NCBI GenBank assembly: GCA_014384685.1 | Contig: JACNFL010000097.1 | Location: forward strand, 1-10,731 | Source of the DNA: Methanobacteriota archaeon | GTDB lineage: Archaea > Thermoplasmatota > Poseidoniia > Poseidoniales > Thalassarchaeaceae | Direction of reading: 5' to 3' | DNA length: 10,731 nt | Shown: one piece after another, positions 1 to 7,200 of the stretch | How the letters are laid out: each line of letters starts with the position of its first letter | Position numbering within the stretch: position 1 is the stretch's first letter | Position numbers and translations under genes: made by a program | Notes under the pieces: model-generated | Told to the model about the DNA's origin: nothing | What the model saw: the letters and a program-made list of their open reading frames with translations, nothing else | Databases searched by the model: none

Positions 1-140
1 CCCAATTCCCTAAGATCATCACAAAGTGCATCATTAGGAATTATTTGAGTGTCTACACCAAGATACCGGAGCATTCTCCATTCTCTGTGAGTCCACTGCC
101 CGCCGTTATCAACGACATCAATAACAAGAGGGTTGGCCAT
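1..140 (-). CDS. guaAA: GMP synthase, glutamine amidotransferase subunit (N-terminal part)
   Basis: The reading frame starts at the ATG on the minus strand (138-140) and runs off the left edge after 46 codons, so the catalytic Cys-His-Glu triad is outside the window. The visible N-terminus contains VVDNGGQWTHREWRMLRYLG followed by a IIPND segment. This is the typical first strand and helix of the archaeal stand-alone GuaAA, in which a xDNxGQ motif is followed by LRxLGV and a IIPN stretch. In archaea this class I glutaminase supplies ammonia to a separate GuaAB subunit that converts XMP to GMP, whereas bacteria have one fused GuaA. The gene lies 48 nt downstream of the aldolase-like gene on the same strand and may be co-transcribed with it. 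No Shine-Dalgarno sequence and no strong TATA box are visible before it. Another class I amidotransferase is possible but less likely given the motif. Confidence 0.85.
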   Translation of the reverse strand, partial: MANPLVIDVVDNGGQWTHREWRMLRYLGVDTQIIPNDALCDDLREL

Positions 141-188
141 GGCTATCGGCCTATTGGCGCTTGCTTGAATTCAATGAACTTGCCGCTA

Positions 189-1265
189 TCATTCTATGTC
201 AGCGAGGCGGGTTAGGAATGAAATTTTCATGCTGTGTTCTATCGCTGCAGCATTATCCCAAGCTTCGTTAAAATTAGCACCGACAGCATACACTCCGCCG
301 CCTCGCACAACGATTGCTTTGCATTTTGATTGTTGCAACCCTTCGGAAAGTTGGCGCAAGAAATCATCCTCTGACACGTCATCGGAATCAACTATCACAA
401 CAGACTCAAATCTCTGCTTACCCGCAAGGTCAGAAGGGCGAAGAACAAACAAATCCTGTTCAAGTGACATTGCAGTAGTGTAAGGGGCTGGGAGATGTGC
501 GCAAGCAGCACTACCATTGTGCTCAAGCGAAGTTACTGCAAGCAAAATTGTGTGAACTTTCCAGGCACTACCCGCACCATGTGGGGCCATCTCCCCTAAT
601 CTCCCTGAAGTAATATGACGCTCATCTAACTGACCTAGAGGAGAGCCTTTTTTGGTGATATGTACAAGGTTTGGTTCGTCTAAAGAAAGTGTGGAAACGC
701 TTCCAACAGTTGCATGACAAAGTCCATCTCGTTGTAGTTGACGCCCGATCCTAACAAAATCACTAACAACATGAGCGGGTACTACAAAACCATCCCCGAC
801 TATTGGCGGCATTGGTTGAGTATCCATTTCATTGATTATACCTGTAGCATTAGTCAAAGCATCTCGCATTGACATGTTTTCAGCCCGTAGAGCTTCGACA
901 TCTGACATTGGTGTTGCTGCCATTGCTTGACCTATCATACCACCAATATCTGCTGAAGGTGCTGGTGGTTCATCAGAAAATTCGTCATCTTCATCAGCAA
1001 CAGGAGTATCTACTACCTCTTCTTGCTCCTCATCGTCTTCTTGTTGTCCATTATCTTGTTGCACTGGAGTAGAGGGGCCTGCTGACCTTTGTGGTGGTGC
1101 ACCCGTTGCGGCAATCCCTGGAAACATACCCATTGGCATCCCCATTGGTGCGCCTTTTGGTGGCCCACCTGGGGGACCGGATGGTGGACCCTTAGGTGTG
1201 TTTTTTTCTTCATCGCTTTCAGCCGCGCCCGGTGTTGAATCTCCCTTCTTGGCCATCTCTCTCAT
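189..1265 (-). CDS. Class II aldolase/adducin-like protein with disordered N-terminus and degraded metal site
   Basis: The C-terminal part (about residues 166-354 from the ATG at 1265) resembles the class II aldolase/adducin fold. It shows a GRQLQRDGL helix, an ITKKGSPLGQL segment like the family's ITPSG turn, AACAHLPAPYTTAMS where zinc aldolases have VVHTHSP, and a GVYAVGANFNEAWDNAAAIEH ending. The family's HxH metal motif reads Cys-Ala-His (C255, H257), and the later NHG histidine is replaced by RGG. Activity on a sugar phosphate is therefore doubtful. Residues about 23-52 are rich in Pro, Gly and Met (MGMPMGM), and about 71-102 are strongly acidic; both look disordered. The frame is open back to a GTG at 1319 and passes ATGs at 1286, 1265 and 1256. 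I prefer 1265 because a TATA-like element centred near 1290 would give a leaderless mRNA there; 1286 or 1319 (376 residues) remain possible. The real role is unknown. Confidence 0.7.
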   Translation of the reverse strand: MREMAKKGDSTPGAAESDEEKNTPKGPPSGPPGGPPKGAPMGMPMGMFPGIAATGAPPQRSAGPSTPVQQDNGQQEDDEEQEEVVDTPVADEDDEFSDEPPAPSADIGGMIGQAMAATPMSDVEALRAENMSMRDALTNATGIINEMDTQPMPPIVGDGFVVPAHVVSDFVRIGRQLQRDGLCHATVGSVSTLSLDEPNLVHITKKGSPLGQLDERHITSGRLGEMAPHGAGSAWKVHTILLAVTSLEHNGSAACAHLPAPYTTAMSLEQDLFVLRPSDLAGKQRFESVVIVDSDDVSEDDFLRQLSEGLQQSKCKAIVVRGGGVYAVGANFNEAWDNAAAIEHSMKISFLTRLADIE

Positions 1266-1284
1266 TACGGCGAGTTGGGTTCTC

Positions 1285-1295
1285 ATTAAATACAG
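1285..1295. promoter_or_regulatory. TATA-like element between aldolase-like gene and tRNA-Asp
   Basis: The plus strand reads ATTAAATAC and the minus strand GTATTTAAT. On the plus strand the centre is about 33 nt before the mature tRNA-Asp 5' end, which fits a TATA box for a short pre-tRNA leader. On the minus strand it lies about 25 nt before the ATG at 1265, which fits a leaderless mRNA. It is the only AT-rich box in this gap. Use by both genes is an inference. Confidence 0.4.
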
Positions 1296-1322
1296 GTGGG
1301 TTTTGGCCGAGCCATTCACTTA

Positions 1323-1398
1323 GCCCCGATAGTGTAGTGGTCTATCATGAAGCCCTGTCGAGGCTTCGACCCGGATTCAAATTCCGGTCGGGGCGCCA
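1323..1398 (+). tRNA. tRNA-Asp (anticodon GTC), CCA encoded
   Basis: A complete cloverleaf can be drawn by eye. The acceptor strand GCCCCGA (1323-1329) pairs perfectly with TCGGGGC (1388-1394). The D-arm follows as GTGT-AGTGGTCT-ATCA. The anticodon stem AAGCC/GGCTT encloses the loop CTGTCGA with anticodon GTC at 1357-1359, and the T-arm is CCGGA-TTCAAAT-TCCGG. The discriminator base is G1395, and CCA (1396-1398) is encoded in the DNA. There is no intron. Position 37 is G, a possible substrate for the Trm5-like enzyme encoded at 5956-7149. The gene is divergent from the aldolase-like gene and convergent with the large surface-protein gene. Confidence 0.97.
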
Positions 1399-1403
1399 AG
1401 TGG

Positions 1404-1409
1404 TTTTTT
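1404..1409 (+). terminator. Oligo-T terminator of tRNA-Asp
   Basis: A run of six T lies five bases after the CCA end of the tRNA. This is the usual form of archaeal termination, which needs no hairpin. It lies inside the gap before the 3' end of the convergent surface-protein gene. Confidence 0.6.
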
Positions 1410-1428
1410 ACGTTATTTCACGGGTTAA

Positions 1429-4400
1429 TTACTCGATAGGCCAAGATTGCCACTCATCTGTTGAACCGACTTCTCTGAAATGATTTTGGCCACTACCATC
1501 TGGCCACTCAACCCACTCAAAACCATCCGAAATAATTGGGTTTTCAACAATTAAAGGTGGGCCTTTCTCTTGTGGCTGGTCCGACTCTTCAGTTGGGGAT
1601 GTTTTTGTTACTTCCTCTTCAACTAGGGTATCAAAATCTTCTTGCTCGTCACTAACCACACCAGTATGATCCACCTCATCAAATAGTTCCTGTTCTACTA
1701 ACATGCTCTCTGGAGGACCAGGGGGGAGTGCGGGTTTCTTTACAAGATGTAATGCTTGAACAAAGAGGAGTAACACCATCAACGCTACAACAACTAAAGG
1801 TAACCAAGACAATCCAGAAGATGCCTCTCCTTCCGGGGCTGTCTCTATTTGTTGCTCACCACTATTGTTTACTAAATCGCCTTCGTTTATCGTTTGATTC
1901 AAATTGGTCGTGTTTGAGAAAGATTGGTTTTGGAATGTATCATTATTGTATGAATTATTTTGGAATGTTTGATTTTGGTATGTATCATTGTTCAAAGTGT
2001 TGTTTTCATATGTGTTATTTACATACGTATTGTTGACATAAGTATTGTTGACATACGTATTATCCTCGGTATAATTTACTGATGAACTACCGCCGCCATT
2101 CCCATCCGGAATTTCACCTGGTGCACAACCGTCTGCGTTGGGGGTTTCCCCAGCCATTGTCCTTGAACAATCATCAATGAGATCTGATACCCCATCACCA
2201 TCATCATCTGAATCTTCATTCCAGTCATGACAGCCATCAGCATCAAAATCAACAGTTGGGTTCGTAACCCAACCTTTCACACCTGTTGGACAGTTATCAT
2301 CTACATCCGGAATACCATCACCATCATCATCCAAATCTTCGTCTGAGTCCCTACACCCGTCGCCATCATAATCAGTGATACTTCCGGAGTACCACCCGAC
2401 AGAACCGTTTGGGCATGAATCATCGTAATCCTGGTAATGGTCGTCATCATCATTGAGGTCTTCAGTCGCATCGAGACAGCCGTCTCCGTCATTGTCTGTG
2501 ATATTAGAGGATGTCCAATTTAATTCACCGCGAACACATGTATCGTATTCATCATTGATTCCATCATCATCGTCATCCGTATCTTCAACATTGTCTAAAC
2601 AACCATCACCGTCATGATCGGTTGAGGGGTTGGATAGCCAACCTAAACTTCCTTTAGGACAAGAGTCGGCTGTATCGTTCACAGAATCGTCATCATCGTC
2701 TAAATCTTCATTCGAATCTTTACATCCATCTGTATCATAATCTGTAGTTCCATTTGATGTCCAATTCAAAGAACCTGTGGAACAAGCGTCGAGTATATCG
2801 TTAATCGCGTCATTATCATCGTCATCGTCTTCAATGGCATCTTTACAACCATCCGAATCATGATCTGTGGTATTATTTGATGACCAAGTGAGAGCCCCTT
2901 GTGGACAACTGTCAACCACATCTCCTATGCCATCAGCATCATCGTCTGAATCACATATATCACCAAATGTATCGGAATCATAATTTTGTTGACTAGGATT
3001 GTATATTTGATGACAGTTATCTCTGTTATTGGTAATGCCATCAGCATCAGCATCAGCACTCATTCGAGAAAGGAAAATGTCATCTCCATCTGATGAATTC
3101 AGTGAATCCAAACCAAATGTTCTAGCTGAATTTTGATATTCTAAAACACCAGCCACTTCAATGGTTCCGTTTCCTGTTGCGATTACTTGTTGTACGACTG
3201 TATTGCCTGTTGGTTGGGCAGCCCATTCCCATGTTCCTTGGTCTGCCGCCATGGCAACAAAGCCTGTTCCTGCGCTTGATAATGTCGTTAACCCTACACT
3301 AATTACACCGGATTTATCACCCACAACAGCAATACTTCCATTACCAATATTTCGCACATCAAGAATTTTATCTTGTGAAGTACCACCAAGAGATATTGAC
3401 CAATCCCATGAACCACTTGAATTGAATTTTGCTAAAAATCCATCATATCCGCCGCCAGAATTTACTGAACAACAAGACCCAAATGAAACGCTATTTTCAA
3501 AATAACCAGAAACGAAAACATCACCTGAACTTGTGACATCTAGGCTCTCGACCCAACTACAATAACTTCCAGTGCTACAAGTTGGTTCGCCCATCCACCA
3601 CATTGTTCCATTTGACGAAAATAATCTAATTAGAGCGCCTTTACTATACGCATTTTTGTTATTATTACCTGTACTTGGGTCATTGTAATATCCTGATTTC
3701 GCCCAAAATACTACACCGCCATTGGGGTGTGCTGTCATAGCCTCAAGAGATAAATCATGCTGAGTGTATTGGCCAGAACGGTAAATATTACTCCATGAAC
3801 TTGTAACTCCTCTTTTTGCTATGCAAATATTCCAATTAGAACTACCTGAATAACTTGTACCGTGCATATTTACAGTTCCATAACAAGCTCCTGAAAACCA
3901 AACTTCGCCATTAGAAACAGCGATGTCAACATCAACATATCCTGTTGTTGAGAAATAAATTGAATCAGCAGACATCCATCCATTTGTTGGCGACCAACTC
4001 GCTACAATATATCCTGAACCAGTTGAACGAGAAGTCAGTCCTGGTATCTCTAAGAAATTTTGCCAATGAAAACCAACCCATACAGTACCATTATCACCCA
4101 CTGCCATTGCAGCCCACTCTCTATCTGTTGTAAAACCTGAACTACCTTCTCTGTGACTACCGACTTTGATTTCATCAAGATGTGTCCATGTTCCATTTGA
4201 ATCTGACATCGCAAGGAATAGGCGAGATTCATATGTATTTGATGTCGTAAGGTCGCCACCAATCACATTGTTACCAAAACGAATATTTTGTCCATAACGA
4301 GTTGATGAACCAAGTAAAATATTTGATGTGTTGTCATACTGTTCTAAATCAATTATTGTTTCAGAACCTGTATGTCCGATTAATGCATAGAATTGTTGAG

Positions 4401-5904
4401 AACTCAAACCATTATTCCATGAATATCTTTGGAGGGTCGTTGCTGGGGCATCTGAATAATAATGATAACTTTCACTCTGTCTTGCTAAACCATTGAATGG
4501 GATAATAATATGGTCATTACCTGATGACATATCCATCCAAGCAATATCATCAACACTAGAATAGCCTGATCTCATATAATTTGAAGTTGCCATAGAACCC
4601 GTATTTGTCAACTCAACAAGTACCGCGTTATTCAGACTATTATGTTCATAAATCCAATTAGATGAATACGAACCCGAATAAAATTTAAAACGTTCGTTGT
4701 AATTTAACCCCATCAATAAATGGCTACCTTCAATATCAATTGATGGGTTTTTAACATAATAACTTGAATAGGAATAACTCAAGTATGTTCCAAGCGCCCA
4801 GCCAATTGCACCTACGTTTGAAAATTTAACCACATATGATGTATGATATCCTTGTATATACAATTGAATTGAACCCCATGTTATAGACGCTGAGCTAGTA
4901 TTTGCCATAATTTCTCCAGCCACAAAGACATTGCCAGCACTATCAACATCTACAGACCAAGCCCTGTCATTTTTATCACAAATTGGTTTACGAACCCATT
5001 CAACACCGGCTTTTGCTACACGCATAACAAGGGAATCTGAACCTGAACCTCCACCATGAGTAATTGATGTTTGATCAAGTGTCAAACTTGATGTTGTGAA
5101 TTCTGCAACGACCATTACTTTGCCATTGCCATCTGCAGCGATGTCGTGAGCTTGTTCTTTACCTGTGCCACCATAGATTCTACCTTGTTCCCAAGAACCA
5201 TTTGTGTACCCCCATAATACGAAAAAATCTGTGTCGCCGCTGTTATTCAGGGTTGTTCCGTTGATAGTAATTTGAGGGCTTGCTGTCCATCCAGAATAAA
5301 CTAATCCACCAGTGGAATCTAATGTTACTCCTGTGATGTTATCAAAACCCGCGCCATTAACTGAATTGCCCCACGAAATTGCTCCGCTGTTTCTACCAAT
5401 ACTAACTACGAAACCATCCCTGCTACCTGAATTATTCAAAATTGAAGAACTCGCATTAAACTGTGGTGAATCGTAACTACCAACAACATAGACATCTCCT
5501 GAAGGGTCAACAATCATATCTTCAACATGCTCGTCTAAAGCACCACCAAAAGTAGTCAACCAAACACAATCACCAACTGAAGAAAATTTTGCTGTAAATA
5601 CATCTAGACCGCCGTTATTCAGTGCATGGTGATAGTCGAGGGAAAGGCTACCACCTCGGAAAATGCCTGAAATGTACGTGTTACCAAAAGTGTCAACCTC
5701 TACTTCTCTAGTCCAAACATATCCTGCATCGTAATCTTTGGTAACCCACTCCCAACCAAGTGGGTTGGTTGCTGTTTTTGCGCTATTGAAATCATCTTCC
5801 TCATCAACTAAAATAACTGATTCATTCATCATTTCAAAATTTGATGAGAGAGCCACAAGGGGGGCCGCCAACATTAGAATCGCTAAGAACAGTGCTCGGT
5901 GCAT
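1429..5904 (-). CDS. Giant membrane-anchored surface protein: propeller repeats, TSP3-like modules, sequon stalk
   Basis: This is a predicted secreted, membrane-anchored protein of 1491 residues. The start is the ATG at 5904 (a TTG precedes it), followed by a signal peptide with the core LFLAILMLAAPLVAL. Residues about 55-945 contain repeated units of the form [FV]xAKFxxxGxxxW ... GDVYVVGSY, like SBBP beta-propeller repeats. Residues about 949-1261 form a thrombospondin type 3-like, calcium-binding Asp-rich array. Residues 1286-1340 carry a sequon every fifth residue. A single helix (about 1365-1388) followed by KK anchors the protein with its N-terminus outside. An acidic cytoplasmic tail of about 100 residues ends in a Trp-rich motif (W1464, W1467, W1485, W1488). 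A likely role is adhesion or a surface stalk, which is an inference; no enzymatic domain is recognised. A TATA box sits 26 nt upstream, so the gene is probably transcribed alone as a leaderless mRNA. Many marine Group II archaea encode proteins of this architecture. Confidence 0.9.
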   Translation of the reverse strand: MHRALFLAILMLAAPLVALSSNFEMMNESVILVDEEDDFNSAKTATNPLGWEWVTKDYDAGYVWTREVEVDTFGNTYISGIFRGGSLSLDYHHALNNGGLDVFTAKFSSVGDCVWLTTFGGALDEHVEDMIVDPSGDVYVVGSYDSPQFNASSSILNNSGSRDGFVVSIGRNSGAISWGNSVNGAGFDNITGVTLDSTGGLVYSGWTASPQITINGTTLNNSGDTDFFVLWGYTNGSWEQGRIYGGTGKEQAHDIAADGNGKVMVVAEFTTSSLTLDQTSITHGGGSGSDSLVMRVAKAGVEWVRKPICDKNDRAWSVDVDSAGNVFVAGEIMANTSSASITWGSIQLYIQGYHTSYVVKFSNVGAIGWALGTYLSYSYSSYYVKNPSIDIEGSHLLMGLNYNERFKFYSGSYSSNWIYEHNSLNNAVLVELTNTGSMATSNYMRSGYSSVDDIAWMDMSSGNDHIIIPFNGLARQSESYHYYSDAPATTLQRYSWNNGLSSQQFYALIGHTGSETIIDLEQYDNTSNILLGSSTRYGQNIRFGNNVIGGDLTTSNTYESRLFLAMSDSNGTWTHLDEIKVGSHREGSSGFTTDREWAAMAVGDNGTVWVGFHWQNFLEIPGLTSRSTGSGYIVASWSPTNGWMSADSIYFSTTGYVDVDIAVSNGEVWFSGACYGTVNMHGTSYSGSSNWNICIAKRGVTSSWSNIYRSGQYTQHDLSLEAMTAHPNGGVVFWAKSGYYNDPSTGNNNKNAYSKGALIRLFSSNGTMWWMGEPTCSTGSYCSWVESLDVTSSGDVFVSGYFENSVSFGSCCSVNSGGGYDGFLAKFNSSGSWDWSISLGGTSQDKILDVRNIGNGSIAVVGDKSGVISVGLTTLSSAGTGFVAMAADQGTWEWAAQPTGNTVVQQVIATGNGTIEVAGVLEYQNSARTFGLDSLNSSDGDDIFLSRMSADADADGITNNRDNCHQIYNPSQQNYDSDTFGDICDSDDDADGIGDVVDSCPQGALTWSSNNTTDHDSDGCKDAIEDDDDDNDAINDILDACSTGSLNWTSNGTTDYDTDGCKDSNEDLDDDDDSVNDTADSCPKGSLGWLSNPSTDHDGDGCLDNVEDTDDDDDGINDEYDTCVRGELNWTSSNITDNDGDGCLDATEDLNDDDDHYQDYDDSCPNGSVGWYSGSITDYDGDGCRDSDEDLDDDGDGIPDVDDNCPTGVKGWVTNPTVDFDADGCHDWNEDSDDDGDGVSDLIDDCSRTMAGETPNADGCAPGEIPDGNGGGSSSVNYTEDNTYVNNTYVNNTYVNNTYENNTLNNDTYQNQTFQNNSYNNDTFQNQSFSNTTNLNQTINEGDLVNNSGEQQIETAPEGEASSGLSWLPLVVVALMVLLLFVQALHLVKKPALPPGPPESMLVEQELFDEVDHTGVVSDEQEDFDTLVEEEVTKTSPTEESDQPQEKGPPLIVENPIISDGFEWVEWPDGSGQNHFREVGSTDEWQSWPIE
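1885..2049 (-). repeat. Eleven 15-bp units encoding pentapeptide N-glycosylation sequons
   Basis: Eleven consecutive five-residue units of the form N-[NDQT]-[TS]-[YFLIN]-x place a glycosylation asparagine at residues 1286, 1291 and so on to 1336, with no change of phase; N1346 is also in phase. The three units nearest position 2050 are nearly identical at the DNA level (GTATTGTTGACATA type, about 2020-2061), while later units have diverged. The segment lies outside the membrane next to the anchor helix, so it is probably a densely N-glycosylated stalk. Confidence 0.85.
2122..3057 (-). repeat. Thrombospondin type 3-like calcium-binding array with 41-residue (123-bp) period
   Basis: One canonical short TSP3 unit (DADADGITNNRDNC ... 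DSDTFGDICD) is followed by six modules of the form DDDxDGIxDxxDxCPxGxxxWxSNxTTDxDxDGCxDxxED and a shortened last module. The first cysteine of each module falls at residues 1000, 1041, 1082, 1123, 1164, 1205 and 1246. The second falls at 1020, 1061, 1102, 1143, 1184 and 1225. The period is therefore exactly 41 residues with no indel. Calcium binding through the DxDxDG loops and paired cysteines is inferred from the TSP3 family. Confidence 0.88.
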
Positions 5905-5925
5905 CAATACGGAGATTCCCCGCGC

Positions 5926-5933
5926 GTTAATAA
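5926..5933 (-). promoter_or_regulatory. TATA box of surface-protein gene (leaderless)
   Basis: The minus strand reads TTATTAAC with its centre about 26 nt upstream of the ATG at 5904. This is the archaeal TATA-to-start spacing expected when transcription begins at or next to the start codon. No Shine-Dalgarno sequence lies in between. This supports ATG 5904 over the TTG at 5907. Confidence 0.55.
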
Positions 5934-5945
5934 CCTGTTTCGCCG

Positions 5946-5953
5946 AAGAAAAA
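5946..5953 (-). terminator. Oligo-T terminator after the Trm5-like gene
   Basis: On the minus strand TTTTTCTT follows the TAG stop (5956-5958) after two bases. It is a plausible archaeal T-rich terminator that would separate the methyltransferase transcript from the surface-protein gene, which has its own TATA box only 13 nt further on. Confidence 0.4.
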
Positions 5954-5955
5954 TC

Positions 5956-7149
5956 CTATTCGTGAGGGATATTTAGCCACGCTTCAAACCTACATAACCA
6001 ATCAGTTGTATTGTATTGAGTTCGGCGCTCCACCTCTACAAGAGGGCTACCTTCAAGTGGATGTGGTAATATTTTTTGTAATTGTTTAGTTAGATTTGAA
6101 ATCTCATTTTCTGGAGCAACTAACCAACCACGTACAAGGGTTGGGCTACCTACTTTCAATAATCCAATAAGGTGGGGTAAATGAGTAACTGTTTCGTGAG
6201 GGAGATTAACCAAAAGAACGTCGTACTTACCAACCAAGTTACTATCTTTTGTCAGAGTTAAAGCATCATGTACGCCGATATAATTGCCCGATATTTGTAA
6301 TTGGTTTGCTTTGATATCGTCTAATGAAACATCTACACCATTGCGTTTCAAATTCTCAACTAGAAGTGGCATCGCATCTGGGTTGATATCGCAAGCGAGT
6401 AAATTTCCTACTAAGTCATCAATTTGTAAAAGGTGGCTGAAAGCTGGGCCAACCCCACAATATGGGTCTGCAACATCTAATGGGCGACCAAGCATCTCTC
6501 TAAGTTTAATTGCGCTTTCAACAGTATGAACACGTTGACTTTGTAAGCGATGAGAAAAGAATGCTTTTCGTGGATCTACTTTGATGTTCAAATTGTATTC
6601 TCTGACTAATGTTTCTGTTTGTAACAATGTTTCCCTAACGGATTCTGGTAGCAAATTAATTTGCTCAACTGTCAACAATTGACCATCTAGCCTAGCAACC
6701 AATGGTTCTAATTCTCTTATTCTGAAATCGCCCTTAACACCGTGATCTCGGAATACTACTCTCACCTTTTTATGGTGGGTGATTTTTGCTAGTGCGACTT
6801 CTTGAGCATATTGTTCAAGATGTTTTTCAATTTTGAACAGAAGTATGTCACCCAGCGGTTCTTGGGCGTTTGGCCACCCGCCTTCATGTAAAGATATGAT
6901 TTCTTCATCAATAAATTGTGGCAAGTATCCAATCCATTTTTGTGGTAAGCGTTCCGATTGTTCCGCCTCTTTTTCCTCAAATTGATTTAATGGCTCGGGT
7001 AAATTTTCAGGAGGATTATCTCCAAGTGGAATTAATTTGAACTCACCATCATCCAATACTCGATATCCTTTAGATGACCATTCAAAGCTGTTTATGCAAT
7101 CCAAAATAGATTGGGTTTTTTGCTTCGGCACCCTCAAATGACGCATCAT
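5956..7149 (-). CDS. Trm5/Taw2-family class I SAM-dependent tRNA position-37 modification enzyme
   Basis: Members of this family either methylate N1 of G37 in tRNA (Trm5) or add the aminocarboxypropyl group in wyosine synthesis (Taw2). From the ATG at 7149 (397 residues), a D1-like start (LRVPK) leads to GDILLFKI and the family's DHGVKGDFRIRELEPL segment. VREYNLNIKVDPRKAFFSHRL then corresponds to the family's HREHGCxFKVDxxKVYFNPRL. The SAM domain has motif I DPYCGVGPAF (about residues 228-237), the acidic loop CDINPDAMPLLVENLKRNGV and the motif LVNLPHE (about 313-319). About 20-25 extra residues lie between the FRIREL segment and the conserved Arg (VREYN), and the usual NPRL/SPRL reads SHRL. 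The frame extends to a GTG at 7170, but the MMRHLRVPK start looks better. I cannot separate Trm5 from Taw2 by eye. The gene is divergent from dphB, which also modifies the translation apparatus. Confidence 0.8.
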   Translation of the reverse strand: MMRHLRVPKQKTQSILDCINSFEWSSKGYRVLDDGEFKLIPLGDNPPENLPEPLNQFEEKEAEQSERLPQKWIGYLPQFIDEEIISLHEGGWPNAQEPLGDILLFKIEKHLEQYAQEVALAKITHHKKVRVVFRDHGVKGDFRIRELEPLVARLDGQLLTVEQINLLPESVRETLLQTETLVREYNLNIKVDPRKAFFSHRLQSQRVHTVESAIKLREMLGRPLDVADPYCGVGPAFSHLLQIDDLVGNLLACDINPDAMPLLVENLKRNGVDVSLDDIKANQLQISGNYIGVHDALTLTKDSNLVGKYDVLLVNLPHETVTHLPHLIGLLKVGSPTLVRGWLVAPENEISNLTKQLQKILPHPLEGSPLVEVERRTQYNTTDWLCRFEAWLNIPHE

Positions 7150-7188
7150 ACTCGAAAGTCCGATAAGCACTACTCGCTTGACGATGAC

Positions 7189-7193
7189 GGAGG
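7189..7193 (+). promoter_or_regulatory. Ribosome binding site of dphB
   Basis: GGAGG ends seven bases before the ATG at 7201. It decides the start, because the frame is open back to an ATG at 7111 that would overlap the divergent methyltransferase gene. Confidence 0.75.
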
Positions 7194-7200
7194 ATGGACT

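Noticed and set aside
196..483. Open frame of 95 codons on the plus strand
   Set aside because: It lies fully within the aldolase-like gene on the other strand and has no family signature; it is a shadow frame.
1323..1410. tRNA-Asp as an integration site of a mobile element
   Set aside because: No integrase, no second copy of the tRNA 3' end and no phage-like genes are visible in the window.
2160..3060. Possible CRISPR-like or satellite repeat from the TCATCATCATC runs
   Set aside because: The repetition follows codon phase and encodes Asp-rich calcium loops with a 41-residue period. There are no conserved direct repeats with unique spacers.
3161..3505. Open frame of 114 codons on the plus strand inside the surface-protein gene
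   Set aside because: It is antisense to the propeller repeats; the opposite strand is clearly coding over the full length.
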